A DNA stretch of 64,000 nt from Streptosporangium lutulentum (lineage in GTDB: Bacteria > Actinomycetota > Actinomycetes > Streptosporangiales > Streptosporangiaceae). This document shows positions 8,251 through 16,142 of this stretch, piece after piece. The translations under genes and the position numbers were made by a program. Below the pieces are notes generated by a model. That model did no database searches. It had not been told where the DNA came from and worked only from the letters and a program-made list of their open reading frames with translations. The first letter of the stretch is position 1; each line of letters begins with the position of its first letter. Location: the NCBI RefSeq assembly GCF_030811455.1, contig NZ_JAUSQU010000001.1:4092001-4156000 (forward strand), in the 5' to 3' direction.

Positions 8251-9176
8251 AAACGGCTCTGTCGCAGATTCGGTGGTGACGGAACGTCTCCTGCGTCATG
8301 GTGAGTCATGCGTGATGTCGACGAGCTTGTGAGTGTCGTGTTCTCGGGCTTCTTGCCGTTGGCCGTAGGGGATATGGCGGACGAGGGGGGAACATATCCG
8401 GTGCGGGCGCGGCCTCCTCCAGCGCCGGCACCAGGTCCACGACTCGCCCGGCAAGGGCGTCGGCCTGCTGGAGTGCGCACGCAGCCTGAACGTGTCCCTG
8501 GGTACCGTCAAGCGCTACGCACGCGTGTCCGAACCCGAACATCTGCGACGCGCCCCGCAGTACCGTCCCACCCTTGTCGACCCTTACCGCGACCACCCAC
8601 GGCACAGCCGCGCCGACGACCCCGCTGTCCCCGTGCCGCACCTGTTCACCGAGATCAAAGCTCTCGGCTGTCGGGGCAGCTTCAACCTTCTATATCGCTA
8701 CATCACCCCAGGGCCGGGCCGAGGGCGAGCACTCGCCAATTTCACCGCGTCGCCTGGCCCGGCTCTTGCTCACCTGGCCCGGCAATCTGACCGACACCCG
8801 TCGGCGCCTACTGGACGACCTCATCACCGCCTGCCTGGAGATGATCGACCTGGCCGGGTTCGCGTGTGCCTTCGCCGGCCTACTCCGGCCGCGTGACGGC
8901 AACGCCGTCCGTCTCGACGGTCGGATCGCCACCGCCCGGGCCGCCGATCTCCCTCATCTGCACGCTTTCACCCGCGGCCTCGACCAGGATCGCGATGCCG
9001 TCCGCGCGGCCCTCACCCTGCCCTGCCACAACGGTGGCGCCGAAGGCGTGAACGCCAAGACCAAGCGGATCATGCGCCAGACGCACGGCCGAGCCGGCTT
9101 CACGCCGCTCCGCCACCGCATCCTCCTGGGATAAACACACGGCTCTGTCACCACCGAAAGAGAGGCAGAGCCGTTT
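8251..9176 (+). mobile_element. ISL3-family element, internally deleted remnant
   Basis: Two terminal inverted repeats are present. The left (8251-8280) and the right (9147-9176, read inwards) share AAACGGCTCTG, then TTCGGTGGTGAC. The interior is only about 860 bp instead of the usual 1.2-1.4 kb for ISL3 elements, and the transposase frame is broken. No convincing 8-bp target duplication is visible. Confidence 0.8.
8308..9134 (+). pseudogene. ISL3-family transposase, deleted and frameshifted
   Basis: The N-terminus (ELVSVVFSGFLPLAVGDMAD, from 8322) is the start of an ISL3 transposase. It is joined after about 30 residues to C-terminal sequence that moves between frames: NVSLGTVKRYARVSEP near 8485, then GRAEGEHSPISPRRLARLLL near 8720, then CHNGGAEGVNAKTKRIMRQT and the end LRHRILLG at 9134. 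The large middle part with the zinc-finger region and most of the catalytic core is missing, and at least one frameshift lies near 8700. The element cannot move by itself. Confidence 0.82.
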
Positions 9177-9178
9177 TT
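9141..9178 (+). terminator. Intrinsic terminator formed by ISL3 right end
   Basis: GGCTCTG (9141-9147) pairs with CAGAGCC (9166-9172), followed by GTTTTTT. This is one of the few U-tract terminators in the window, just after the transposase remnant stop. Confidence 0.6.
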
Positions 9179-9284
9179 TCCACGGTCCCTGACGTAGAGA
9201 GCTCCGCACCTTGCTCAAGCGGCGGGCAGGAACCGGAGCCCGGCCCGTCTACCCGGCCGGGCGGCCCGACCAGCACGCCGATCA

Positions 9285-9650
9285 CTACATCCGCGCAAGC
9301 AGATCGCGGGCATCGGGCGGGCTGAGCGTATCCGGCGAGGGCATCATGGCGAAGCTGTCCTCCAGCCCGGTGAGCTGAAGCAGTCGCCGTACCGCGGCCG
9401 AGACCCCGGCCAGCGTCAACGACCGGTTCAGCTCGGTGGCGTGCCGCCGGCTCACCATCAGAGCCGACAAACCTTGGGCGTCCATGAAGGACACTCCGGA
9501 CAGGTCGATGACCAGGGGGCCGTCACCGGTGCGCAGGGCGTCGTCGATTCGCGTGCACAGCAGGGGCTTGCCGACGATGTCCAGCTCTCCACGCACCGTA
9601 ACGACCGTCCACCCGTTCATCTGCATAGTGGAGATCATCAGTTCGTCCAT
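9285..9650 (-). CDS. STAS-domain anti-sigma-factor antagonist-like protein (phospho-Ser missing)
   Basis: A 121-residue single STAS domain (MISTMQMNGWTVVTVRGELD at the start, VIDLSGVSFMDAQGLSALMV in the middle). SpoIIAA/RsbV proteins bind an RsbW-like kinase and are switched off by phosphorylation of Ser in the DSSGL loop. Here the loop reads DAQGL, so the usual phosphorylation site is absent and the protein may be constitutively active or have another role. The ATG at 9650 follows GGAG at good spacing; the ATG at 9665 is possible. It is monocistronic and lies near a second STAS gene and a kinase gene. Confidence 0.85.
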   Translation of the reverse strand: MDELMISTMQMNGWTVVTVRGELDIVGKPLLCTRIDDALRTGDGPLVIDLSGVSFMDAQGLSALMVSRRHATELNRSLTLAGVSAAVRRLLQLTGLEDSFAMMPSPDTLSPPDARDLLARM

Positions 9651-10282
9651 CACCGCTCCCACCATCTAGGCGTTAAGCGGGGTCGGGCGGGGCACCCTCC
9701 GGGAACTCTCACCCGGACCTGCGCCCTCGCCGACGCCGCACCTACACGTGTGTCGCGGGTCCGGGCGGCACGGTCCACCACGAAACCTCGCGATGGACCA
9801 CATGACCAAATCATTACTTTAGGCGATCGGTCATATACATAGCGCAGCATACGCCTTGAGAGGTAGCAGCCACACCCCCTGGTCCGGAGCTCTCACCCGG
9901 GAGGGCAGACCAGATACGTCGAAAAGGAGCAAGCAGGCCGCCGCGAAGACAATTCATGTGGCTGACCGACAGAAACGCCGAGCTGACGCCGATTAGCGGT
10001 ATCGGGGCCGGGGTCTCACTCGGAGAGTGCGGCGGCGGCTTCGGCGCTGAGCTGGGAGGGTCTACCCCGCCGCCGGTGTCGACCGCCGTGCAGCCATGCA
10101 TGGCTGCGGGTGCCAGGTGAAGCGGACCCGTGGTGACTCCCTGCCGCATCACCGGAAGGTCACGGGGCCAAGGCGGCTCAGGGAGCCGGTGATATCCGTG
10201 ACGCACCGTGCGAAACATATAACACTTTGTGCGACTTTTAGGATGCATTCCGTAATACATGGCGTGTCGACCGGCGAACCAG
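9651..10282. other. Gene-free region
   Basis: About 630 bp. Open frames here have no coding character and no recognisable domain. The parts near 9800-9850 and 10200-10280 are locally AT-richer and may carry promoters for the flanking genes. Nothing more specific is supported. Confidence 0.4.
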
Positions 10283-11035
10283 TTATATGTCGGATCTGTC
10301 GATGGGGGAGGACCGCTGGATGTACATCAGCTCTGCCACGATCGCGTCCTGGTTGATCACTTGGCGGGCGATGGCCGACAGTTGCTGGTTGTGGTTGCGG
10401 GCGTAGGCACGTAACAGGATGAACGCCTCGCCGACGTCGATCTGACCGCGTTCGGCCAGCATGCCCTTGGCCTGTTCGATGACGATGCGGCTGTTGAGGG
10501 CGTGTTGCAGCTGCTCGGTGATGAGCTGATGCTCACGCAGGGTCCGCTCGTGGGTGATGCCGATGGTGGCCACGTCCGCCAGCGCCTGAGCGACGGAGGT
10601 GTTCTCCGGGGAGGGAACGCCGGGGGCGGAGCTGAACAGGTTCATCGCTCCCAGGACCTGGTCGCGTAGCCGCAAGGGGAAGGCCTGCACCGCGGCGAAG
10701 CCGGCATGGTGAGCCGCCGTGGTGAAGCGCGGCCACTGCTGCGGGTGGGCGGCCAGGTTGGAGCAGGTCACCATCTGACCGCTGTGGTAGCAGTCCAGGC
10801 AGGGGCCTTCCTCGTCCTGCAGCTGGAACAACTCCAGCAGCCGGGCCTGTTCGGTGGAGGCCGCCACCAGGGTCAGGCTCCCCCGCTGGTCTGCCAGCAG
10901 GATGCCTGCCGCGTCGACGTCGAGGAGATCCACGCAGCGTTCAGCCAATGTCTGCAGCAAATCGATGACGTCGAAGCCGACCACCAGTGTGTCGGCCAAC
11001 TCCACGAAAGTCTGCGCTGTCCGTCGGTCGAGCAC
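10283..11035 (-). CDS. GAF-ANTAR domain transcription antitermination regulator
   Basis: A 250-residue protein with an N-terminal GAF domain (residues about 5-160, VDAAGILLADQRGSLTLVAA and DEEGPCLDCYHSGQMV) and a C-terminal ANTAR domain (about 175-230, ALNSRIVIEQAKGMLAERGQ then LLRAYARNHNQQLSAIARQV). ANTAR domains bind paired RNA hairpins to block termination, and the GAF domain senses a ligand or redox state. The AKGMLAER core is well conserved. The start is GTG at 11035. It lies 62 bp downstream of a second GAF-ANTAR gene on the same strand, so co-transcription is possible. Confidence 0.92.
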   Translation of the reverse strand: MLDRRTAQTFVELADTLVVGFDVIDLLQTLAERCVDLLDVDAAGILLADQRGSLTLVAASTEQARLLELFQLQDEEGPCLDCYHSGQMVTCSNLAAHPQQWPRFTTAAHHAGFAAVQAFPLRLRDQVLGAMNLFSSAPGVPSPENTSVAQALADVATIGITHERTLREHQLITEQLQHALNSRIVIEQAKGMLAERGQIDVGEAFILLRAYARNHNQQLSAIARQVINQDAIVAELMYIQRSSPIDRSDI

Positions 11036-11096
11036 TGTCCTTCACCTTCGTTCTGAGGTTCATGCCCTATCCGGCGGTTCGTTGTCCGTGGCCGCC

Positions 11097-11822
11097 TTAC
11101 ACCGAATCTGGTTCGAATCGCAGCCGTCGCGCCACCACGTCACGGGCCACCTCCAGCAGGCTGCGCTCGTCGGCGAAGGCGTGGGCACGTAGCCGTACGA
11201 ACGCGGCGCTCAGGTCGGTGCGGGACTGGACCGCGACCATACCGGTGGCCTGGTGCACCTCCGCCCAGCGTTCGGCTGTACCCCACCGTAACTCCTTCGA
11301 CCCCCCGGCGGCGCCGTCGGGGGTCGCCAGTTGCTGTACCTGCACCAGCAACGCCGCATCAGCGAACACCAGCGCATCAGCCGCCTCCTGCGACGTCAGC
11401 CATCCCGCGCCGGCACGGCTGATCTCCAGCACACCGACCGAGATCGCCCCCAGCAGCAGCGGGAACGCGAAGATCGCGCGAACGCCTGCCTGCACGGCGG
11501 CCGGGGCGAACATCGGCCAGCGCCGCTGCGTGCCGTCCTCGGCCAGGTCGCCGACCAACACGGGCCGGTCCCTGGCGAGCGCGTCACATCCCGGGCCCTC
11601 GCCCAGCGTGACGTGTAAGTCCATCAGCCCATAGGCGCCGGAACCGCTCGCGTACACCGGTTCGTAACCCATGCGCCGGTCGTTGAGGGCCACGCCCACC
11701 CCCTGGGCGCGCAGCACTTGCACGCAGATCAGGCACACCGTGTCGAGGGAGACCGGCTTACCGTCATCGCGAGCGCGAGCGTTGATCGCCGCCCATACCG
11801 CTGACGGCCGCTGCTTGTCCAT
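11097..11822 (-). CDS. GAF-ANTAR domain regulator (second copy, diverged ANTAR)
   Basis: A 241-residue protein with a GAF-like sensor (YASGSGAYGLMDLHVTLGEG) and a C-terminal ANTAR-like helix bundle (AEVHQATGMVAVQSRTDLSA then VRLRAHAFADERSLLEVARD). The core reads ATGMVAVQ rather than the standard AKGMLAER, so RNA binding may be altered. The ATG at 11822 overlaps the stop of the STAS gene by one base (TGATG), indicating translational coupling; a TTG at 11825 is less likely. The STAS-ANTAR pair suggests a shared stress signal. Confidence 0.85.
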   Translation of the reverse strand: MDKQRPSAVWAAINARARDDGKPVSLDTVCLICVQVLRAQGVGVALNDRRMGYEPVYASGSGAYGLMDLHVTLGEGPGCDALARDRPVLVGDLAEDGTQRRWPMFAPAAVQAGVRAIFAFPLLLGAISVGVLEISRAGAGWLTSQEAADALVFADAALLVQVQQLATPDGAAGGSKELRWGTAERWAEVHQATGMVAVQSRTDLSAAFVRLRAHAFADERSLLEVARDVVARRLRFEPDSV

Positions 11823-12307
11823 CAATCTCCACCGTCTACGGCGCGGGCATTCGTGGCGATCAGGAAAAGGCCGTTGTTCGGGGCGACCGGGATAGGGCTG
11901 TGTTCGTCGGCGTCGAGCTGCGCCTCATCCAGGCACACGGCAGGCGCTGGATCCCATCCAGGCGCCTCGTCCCAGCCGGTGAGCCGTAACAGACGGAGCA
12001 CCATCGCCGGGGCCGCCACCATCCGGACGACACCCGCACTGCCACCACCCGGGCCGAGGCCGGCGGTGACCAGCACGCGCAGGCCGCTCACATCGATGAA
12101 CTCCAGCCCGCTCAGATCGACGGACAACAGGCCATCGCCATGAGCCGCCCTGTGGGCCGCCCCGGCCAGCGCCGCCGTCAATGCGGGCACGCCGCTACGG
12201 TCCAGCTCTCCCTCCAGTCGTATCCCCGGCGGGTGCACCGTCGACGTGATACGCAACGTCTCGTCGTCGTAGACCGGTGAGCAGGTGGCGCCATCGGTAT
12301 CGTCCAT
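11822..12307 (-). CDS. STAS-domain anti-sigma-factor antagonist
   Basis: A 161-residue protein with a STAS domain at about residues 17-120 (GIRLEGELDRSGVPALTAAL, LSVDLSGLEFIDVSGLRVLV). The serine in FIDVSGL occupies the phosphorylation position of RsbV/SpoIIAA, so this one can be controlled by an RsbW-type kinase. The candidate kinase is encoded divergently at 12633. A 40-residue acidic/hydrophobic tail of unknown role follows. It is the first gene of a coupled operon with the GAF-ANTAR gene at 11822. Confidence 0.88.
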   Translation of the reverse strand: MDDTDGATCSPVYDDETLRITSTVHPPGIRLEGELDRSGVPALTAALAGAAHRAAHGDGLLSVDLSGLEFIDVSGLRVLVTAGLGPGGGSAGVVRMVAAPAMVLRLLRLTGWDEAPGWDPAPAVCLDEAQLDADEHSPIPVAPNNGLFLIATNARAVDGGD

Positions 12308-12505
12308 GCCAGATCCCCCAGAGGCTCGTCAAAGAGACAATCCGCGAGGTCAAGACGGCACGAGATCAATGCAAGTAGGGCGCCGTAGGCTCGGGGGCCC
12401 ACCAGCGAAAGACACCGCTCTCTCAGGCTACTCGCCAACTGGGTGCCTGACCATCTCCACACCGACGCCATACCCCTGGCAGGGACGCGGTTGCCGGTCG
12501 CCGAT

Positions 12506-12528
12506 GGTTAAGCAGGCAAGAGCGGGTA
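12506..12528 (+). promoter_or_regulatory. Sigma-B-like promoter upstream of RsbW-like gene
   Basis: GGTT (12506-12509), 14 bases, then GGGTA (12524-12528) matches the stress-sigma consensus of Streptomyces sigma-B-type factors (GNNT, 14-16 bases, GGGTA). It lies about 105 bp before the GTG at 12633. Autoregulation of the partner-switching module by such a sigma factor would be typical. This is a motif match only. Confidence 0.4.
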
Positions 12529-12632
12529 GTCACCCTCGTGTAGTTCGTCAGCAAGCGCCCTGAGTCTGGTAGGCGAATCCGTTAGCCCCTGGTGAGATCC
12601 AGCAGATACGGCATCCGCATGAGGGGATCTGT

Positions 12633-13154
12633 GTGAGCACCAACCATCGAGAACCTTGGCCGATCACCACCAACCTGGCCGCCCTGCGGCAACGGATCCA
12701 CCACCGTGCGACGGATGCAGGGTTGACCGGAGCGCGACTGGAGGACCTCCTGCTCGCCGCCAACGAAACCGCCGTCAACGTCCTGGAACACGGCGGTGGA
12801 AGCGGCACCCTGGCCGTCTGGCACGACGAGACGGAGCTGACTGTCGACGTCGTCGACACCGCCGGTCGGCTCATGCCTCAGGGTGTCTACCACTGGCGCT
12901 CATCTCATCAGGCGGGCCGGGGCGTCGGATTGTGGCTGATGGGCCGACTCTGCGATGAGTTCACCATCCACCAGGACAGCGGACGATCACGCGTCCGGCT
13001 GCGGATGTACCTGCACACCCCGGCCTCACCGCCACTGGTGGCCGAGCCCCGCCGTACCGCCTCGAACTCCGTGCCACAGCGGAGTTCACGACAGAACACC
13101 CCTGTGGCCTGCGGGTACGACCCGGCCTCCGTCCTGGGACGGAGTTCGCCGTGA
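12633..13154 (+). CDS. RsbW-like anti-sigma regulatory factor (HATPase_c serine kinase)
   Basis: A 173-residue protein with a GHKL ATPase fold. The N-box is in LLLAANETAVNVLEHGGGSG (about residues 50-68), a G1-type Asp is in VDVVDTAGRL, and the glycine-rich lid is GRGVGLWLM near residue 100. It is expected to bind a sigma factor or to phosphorylate a STAS antagonist; the divergent STAS protein with the intact Ser is the natural partner. The last 45 residues are low-complexity. The GTG at 12633 is chosen because GAGGGGA lies 6 bases upstream. No sigma factor gene is in the window. Confidence 0.88.
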   Translation: MSTNHREPWPITTNLAALRQRIHHRATDAGLTGARLEDLLLAANETAVNVLEHGGGSGTLAVWHDETELTVDVVDTAGRLMPQGVYHWRSSHQAGRGVGLWLMGRLCDEFTIHQDSGRSRVRLRMYLHTPASPPLVAEPRRTASNSVPQRSSRQNTPVACGYDPASVLGRSSP

Positions 13155-13576
13155 GCAGGTCGCCACATCAGCCGACGGCGCTGGACAGCATGCTCGGCAC
13201 CGGGGCCGCCTGATCCTGCTGCAGGCCGGAGCGGCCGCCGCTTCCCCGTTCGAGGACAGCCTAAGACAGGAGATCAGAAGCAGAACCGATTAGCCCGACG
13301 CCCAATCGTCGCCCGTCCCACTTACCGAAACGAGTCACCGTCCCGATCGGACCATCACCACGTCATCCGATGGCAACCCGACCCGGAGCACCGGGCCGCC
13401 AGGCCCGAGCACCGGAGGCGGGGCGGCGTGACAGCCCCAACAACTCACCCGAAAAACGACGCAGCGGGGCCGAGAGAGAACGGAAAGCCCCCATGATGTG
13501 CTTCGCTCGCCTGAAAACTAGTTGGATCTTGCGACAGACCTGGGCAAGCTGGATCTCGTACCCGAAGGAGACCATC
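13155..13576. other. Gene-free region upstream of rtcB
   Basis: About 420 bp in which I see no gene, RNA or clear promoter. An open frame continues upstream of the rtcB ATG from 13370, but that part lacks coding character. Confidence 0.4.
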
Positions 13577-14731
13577 ATGCCGAACCAGGCCGCACCGAAC
13601 CTGCTGTCGTGGGCAAGTGACATCGAGGCAGGTGCCATCGAGCAAGCCGCACGCGCCTCCCGCCTGCCTTTCGTGGCCGGCCATGTCGCTCTCATGCCAG
13701 ACGCGCACGTCGGGATCGGCGCGACGGTCGGATCGGTCATCCCGACCAAGGGTGCCATCATCCCGGCCGCCGTCGGCGTCGACATCGGCTGCGGAATGAT
13801 CGCGACCGAGACGACGCTCACCGCCGCCGACCTACCCGACAACCTGGCCGCGCTGATGCCGCTGGTGGAGAAGCGGATCCCCGCGGGTGTCGGGCAGGGA
13901 CACGACGACCCGGCCGTGGACCAGGCGCTCAGCGAACTCGACCGTCCGCACACCGACCTTTCTCCCAAGCAGGAGAAGACGGTCTCCTGCCAGTTCGGCA
14001 CCCTCGGATCCGGCAACCACTTCGTCGAGGTCTGCCTGGACGAGCAGGACCGGGTGTGGACCGTGCTGCATTCGGGGTCGCGTGGCATCGGCAACCAGCT
14101 CGCGACCAAGCACATCGCCGAGGCCAAGAAGCTGATGCAGCGCTACTTCATCGAACTGGAGGACCCGGACCTGGCCTACCTCGTCCAGGGGACGCCGGAG
14201 TTCACCGCCTACATCGAGGACATGCTGTGGTCGCAGCGCTACGCCATGGCCTCGCGCGCCCGGATGGACAAGACGTTGAGCGCCGCGCTGTTCAGCGTCG
14301 CCGGTAAGGGCTCCAGGGTCCGCACGATCAACTGCCACCACAACTTCACCCAGCAGGAGAACCACCACGGCAAGAACCTGTGGATCACCCGCAAGGGAGC
14401 CATCAAGGCCGACACCGGCGACGAGGGCGTGATCCCCGGCTCCATGGGCACCCGCTCCTACATCGTGCGCGGCCTCGGCAACCCCGCTTCCTACACCTCC
14501 TGCTCACACGGCGCAGGCCGCCGCATGTCACGCGGCCAGGCACGCCGCTCCCTCTCCCCCGAGTCACTGACCCAGGCCATGAAAGGCCGGACCTGGAACG
14601 CCAACCGCGCCGCCGCACTGGTCGACGAACACCCCAAGGCGTACAAGTCCATCGACCAGGTCATGGCGGACCAGAAGGACCTGGTCACGATCCAGCACAC
14701 CCTCCGCCAGATCTTCAACTACAAGGGCTGA
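13577..14731 (+). CDS. rtcB: RtcB family tRNA-splicing/RNA-repair ligase
   Basis: The 384-residue protein joins RNA 2',3'-cyclic-phosphate or 3'-phosphate ends to 5'-OH ends using GTP and Mn2+. Visible motifs are ALMPDAHVGIGATVGSVIPT (about 38-57), the metal-binding GVDIGCGM (67-74), FGTLGSGNHFVEV, HSGSRGIGN, NCHHNF and SHGAGR with the guanylylated His at about 311. The ATG at 13577 follows AAGGAG at 13564-13569. The length is slightly short but typical of bacterial RtcB. Its last 415 bp and 58 bp downstream are duplicated at 1412-1884. No rtcA, rtcR or archease gene is adjacent. Confidence 0.93.
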   Translation: MPNQAAPNLLSWASDIEAGAIEQAARASRLPFVAGHVALMPDAHVGIGATVGSVIPTKGAIIPAAVGVDIGCGMIATETTLTAADLPDNLAALMPLVEKRIPAGVGQGHDDPAVDQALSELDRPHTDLSPKQEKTVSCQFGTLGSGNHFVEVCLDEQDRVWTVLHSGSRGIGNQLATKHIAEAKKLMQRYFIELEDPDLAYLVQGTPEFTAYIEDMLWSQRYAMASRARMDKTLSAALFSVAGKGSRVRTINCHHNFTQQENHHGKNLWITRKGAIKADTGDEGVIPGSMGTRSYIVRGLGNPASYTSCSHGAGRRMSRGQARRSLSPESLTQAMKGRTWNANRAAALVDEHPKAYKSIDQVMADQKDLVTIQHTLRQIFNYKG

Positions 14732-14789
14732 CCCCGTAGACCACGCGCCTCGTCGCCAACCACAGGCGGCGAAGCTCCGCGTTTGCCGA
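14317..14789 (+). repeat. 473-bp direct repeat, right copy (within intact rtcB)
   Basis: This is the partner of 1412-1884, two mismatches in 473 bp. The two copies are in direct orientation and 12.9 kb apart, so recombination between them could delete everything from the collagen-like locus to rtcB's 5' end. Confidence 0.95.
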
Positions 14790-15175
14790 TCTCTCGACCA
14801 GCACCTGTATGAGGAGATCGGGAATCGTGCTCATCGCGCGCACGGTCCAACACCGGTGGCACCCGCGTCACGCGCTTGATCATCTCGCGCGCGTTCCATG
14901 CTCGGTAGTCAGACAACTACAAAATGGAGCGGCCTGGCTGACGCCTCGAAGCAACGGGGTCGATAGCACCGCGCCCTCATAGAACTGCCGAGCCGGAACG
15001 GTGAACGGCGGTCACTCCGTCCGCGTCGGCTCGCCAACGCCACTGGGTTTCCCCCGTAGCACGGCCACCTCGACACCTGCAAAGCCCTGCGCAGCCGCTG
15101 AACATCAAAAATCCGGCGAACTCTGGACGGGGACCTGCTCCCGAGCGTGAGAACGACCTGAGGGAGTATGTGAAG
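14790..15175. other. Gene-free region
   Basis: About 390 bp between the end of the rtcB repeat and the LLM oxidoreductase. I see no gene or specific regulatory element. Confidence 0.4.
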
Positions 15176-16039
15176 ATGCATTTTTCGATCAACATCCCGA
15201 ACTTCGGGGACTTCGCGGACGCCAGGACCGTCGCATCGGTGGCCGTGGCGGCCGAACGTGCGGGCTGGGACGCGTTGTTCGTCTGGGACCACATCGTGCA
15301 CCGCAAGCAGCTCCGCCGTACCTTTGGCGATCCGTGGATGCTGCTGACCGCCGCGGCGCTGGCCACCTCGCGGATCCGGCTGGGCACGCTGATCACCCCG
15401 GTCGCCCGCCGGCGTCCCCAGCAACTGGCCCGCCAGGTGGCCACCCTCGACGCGCTCAGTGGTGGGAGGGTGATCTTCGGGGCGGGCCTGGGCGCGCCGA
15501 TCGACGACGAGTTCGGCAGTTTCGGGGAGCCGACCGACCCGGTCGTGCTCGCCGAACGCCTGGACGAGGGGCTGGACCTGCTGCGGCGCTATTGGTCGGG
15601 CGAGCCGGTGAACCATGAAGGAGCGCACTTCCAGGTGCGCGATGTGACCCTGCTGCCCGCCACGGTGCAACGTCCCCACCCGCCGGTCTGGATCGCGGGG
15701 TACTGGCCGCGTCAGCGCCCGATGCGCCGAGCCGCCCGCTGGGACGGTGCGGTGCCGCTGTTCGCCTCCGCCACTCATGGCGAGCCGCCGCCTGTAGAAG
15801 AGGTCCGCGACCTCGCCGCCTTCGTCCACCGGCACCGCGACGACAGCCGAGGCACCCCCTTCGAGATCGTCGTCGGCGGTGTGAGCCCGGCCGACCCCGC
15901 CAAGGCGCGCGACCTGATCGGCCCGCTGGCCGACGCCGGCGCGACGTGGTGGGACGAGCGGCAGCACATCAGGGGCGATGACCTCGACAAGCTCGGGCCG
16001 GTGATGCGCCGCATCGAACAAGGCCCACCGGTCATGTAG
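15176..16039 (+). CDS. LLM-class flavin-dependent oxidoreductase
   Basis: A 287-residue protein of the luciferase-like monooxygenase fold, which uses FMN or F420. It begins MHFSINIPNFGDF and carries WDALFVWDHIV, a RIRLGTLITPVARRRP segment, the LDALSGGRVIFGAGLGAP signature and an RPHPPVWIAGYW segment. The family is about 280-340 residues. The ATG at 15176 lies 9 bases after AGGGAG; the in-frame GTG at 15170 is too close. It is convergent with the DHA2 exporter at 16143-17612, so there is no operon partner. Substrate unknown. Confidence 0.9.
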   Translation: MHFSINIPNFGDFADARTVASVAVAAERAGWDALFVWDHIVHRKQLRRTFGDPWMLLTAAALATSRIRLGTLITPVARRRPQQLARQVATLDALSGGRVIFGAGLGAPIDDEFGSFGEPTDPVVLAERLDEGLDLLRRYWSGEPVNHEGAHFQVRDVTLLPATVQRPHPPVWIAGYWPRQRPMRRAARWDGAVPLFASATHGEPPPVEEVRDLAAFVHRHRDDSRGTPFEIVVGGVSPADPAKARDLIGPLADAGATWWDERQHIRGDDLDKLGPVMRRIEQGPPVM

Positions 16040-16142
16040 GCCGCGGACGGCGCCAGGCGAAGATGAAGATCGTGCCGCCCACCATCGACAGCGGCTCGCG
16101 CCGATGGTGGGGGGCTGAACAGCGGGCCAGAGGGGAGCCCCG

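Noticed and set aside
9814-10260. 148-residue open frame on the minus strand in the gap before the GAF-ANTAR gene
   Set aside because: Pro/Gly-rich composition without domain or ribosome-binding site; not supported as a gene.
13370-13576. N-terminal extension of RtcB to 13370
   Set aside because: The extension has no similarity to RtcB starts, while the ATG at 13577 has AAGGAG in the right place and begins the conserved domain.
14909-16021. 370-residue frame on the minus strand across the LLM oxidoreductase
   Set aside because: Shadow of the LLM gene at 15176-16039, which has clear family signatures on the plus strand.
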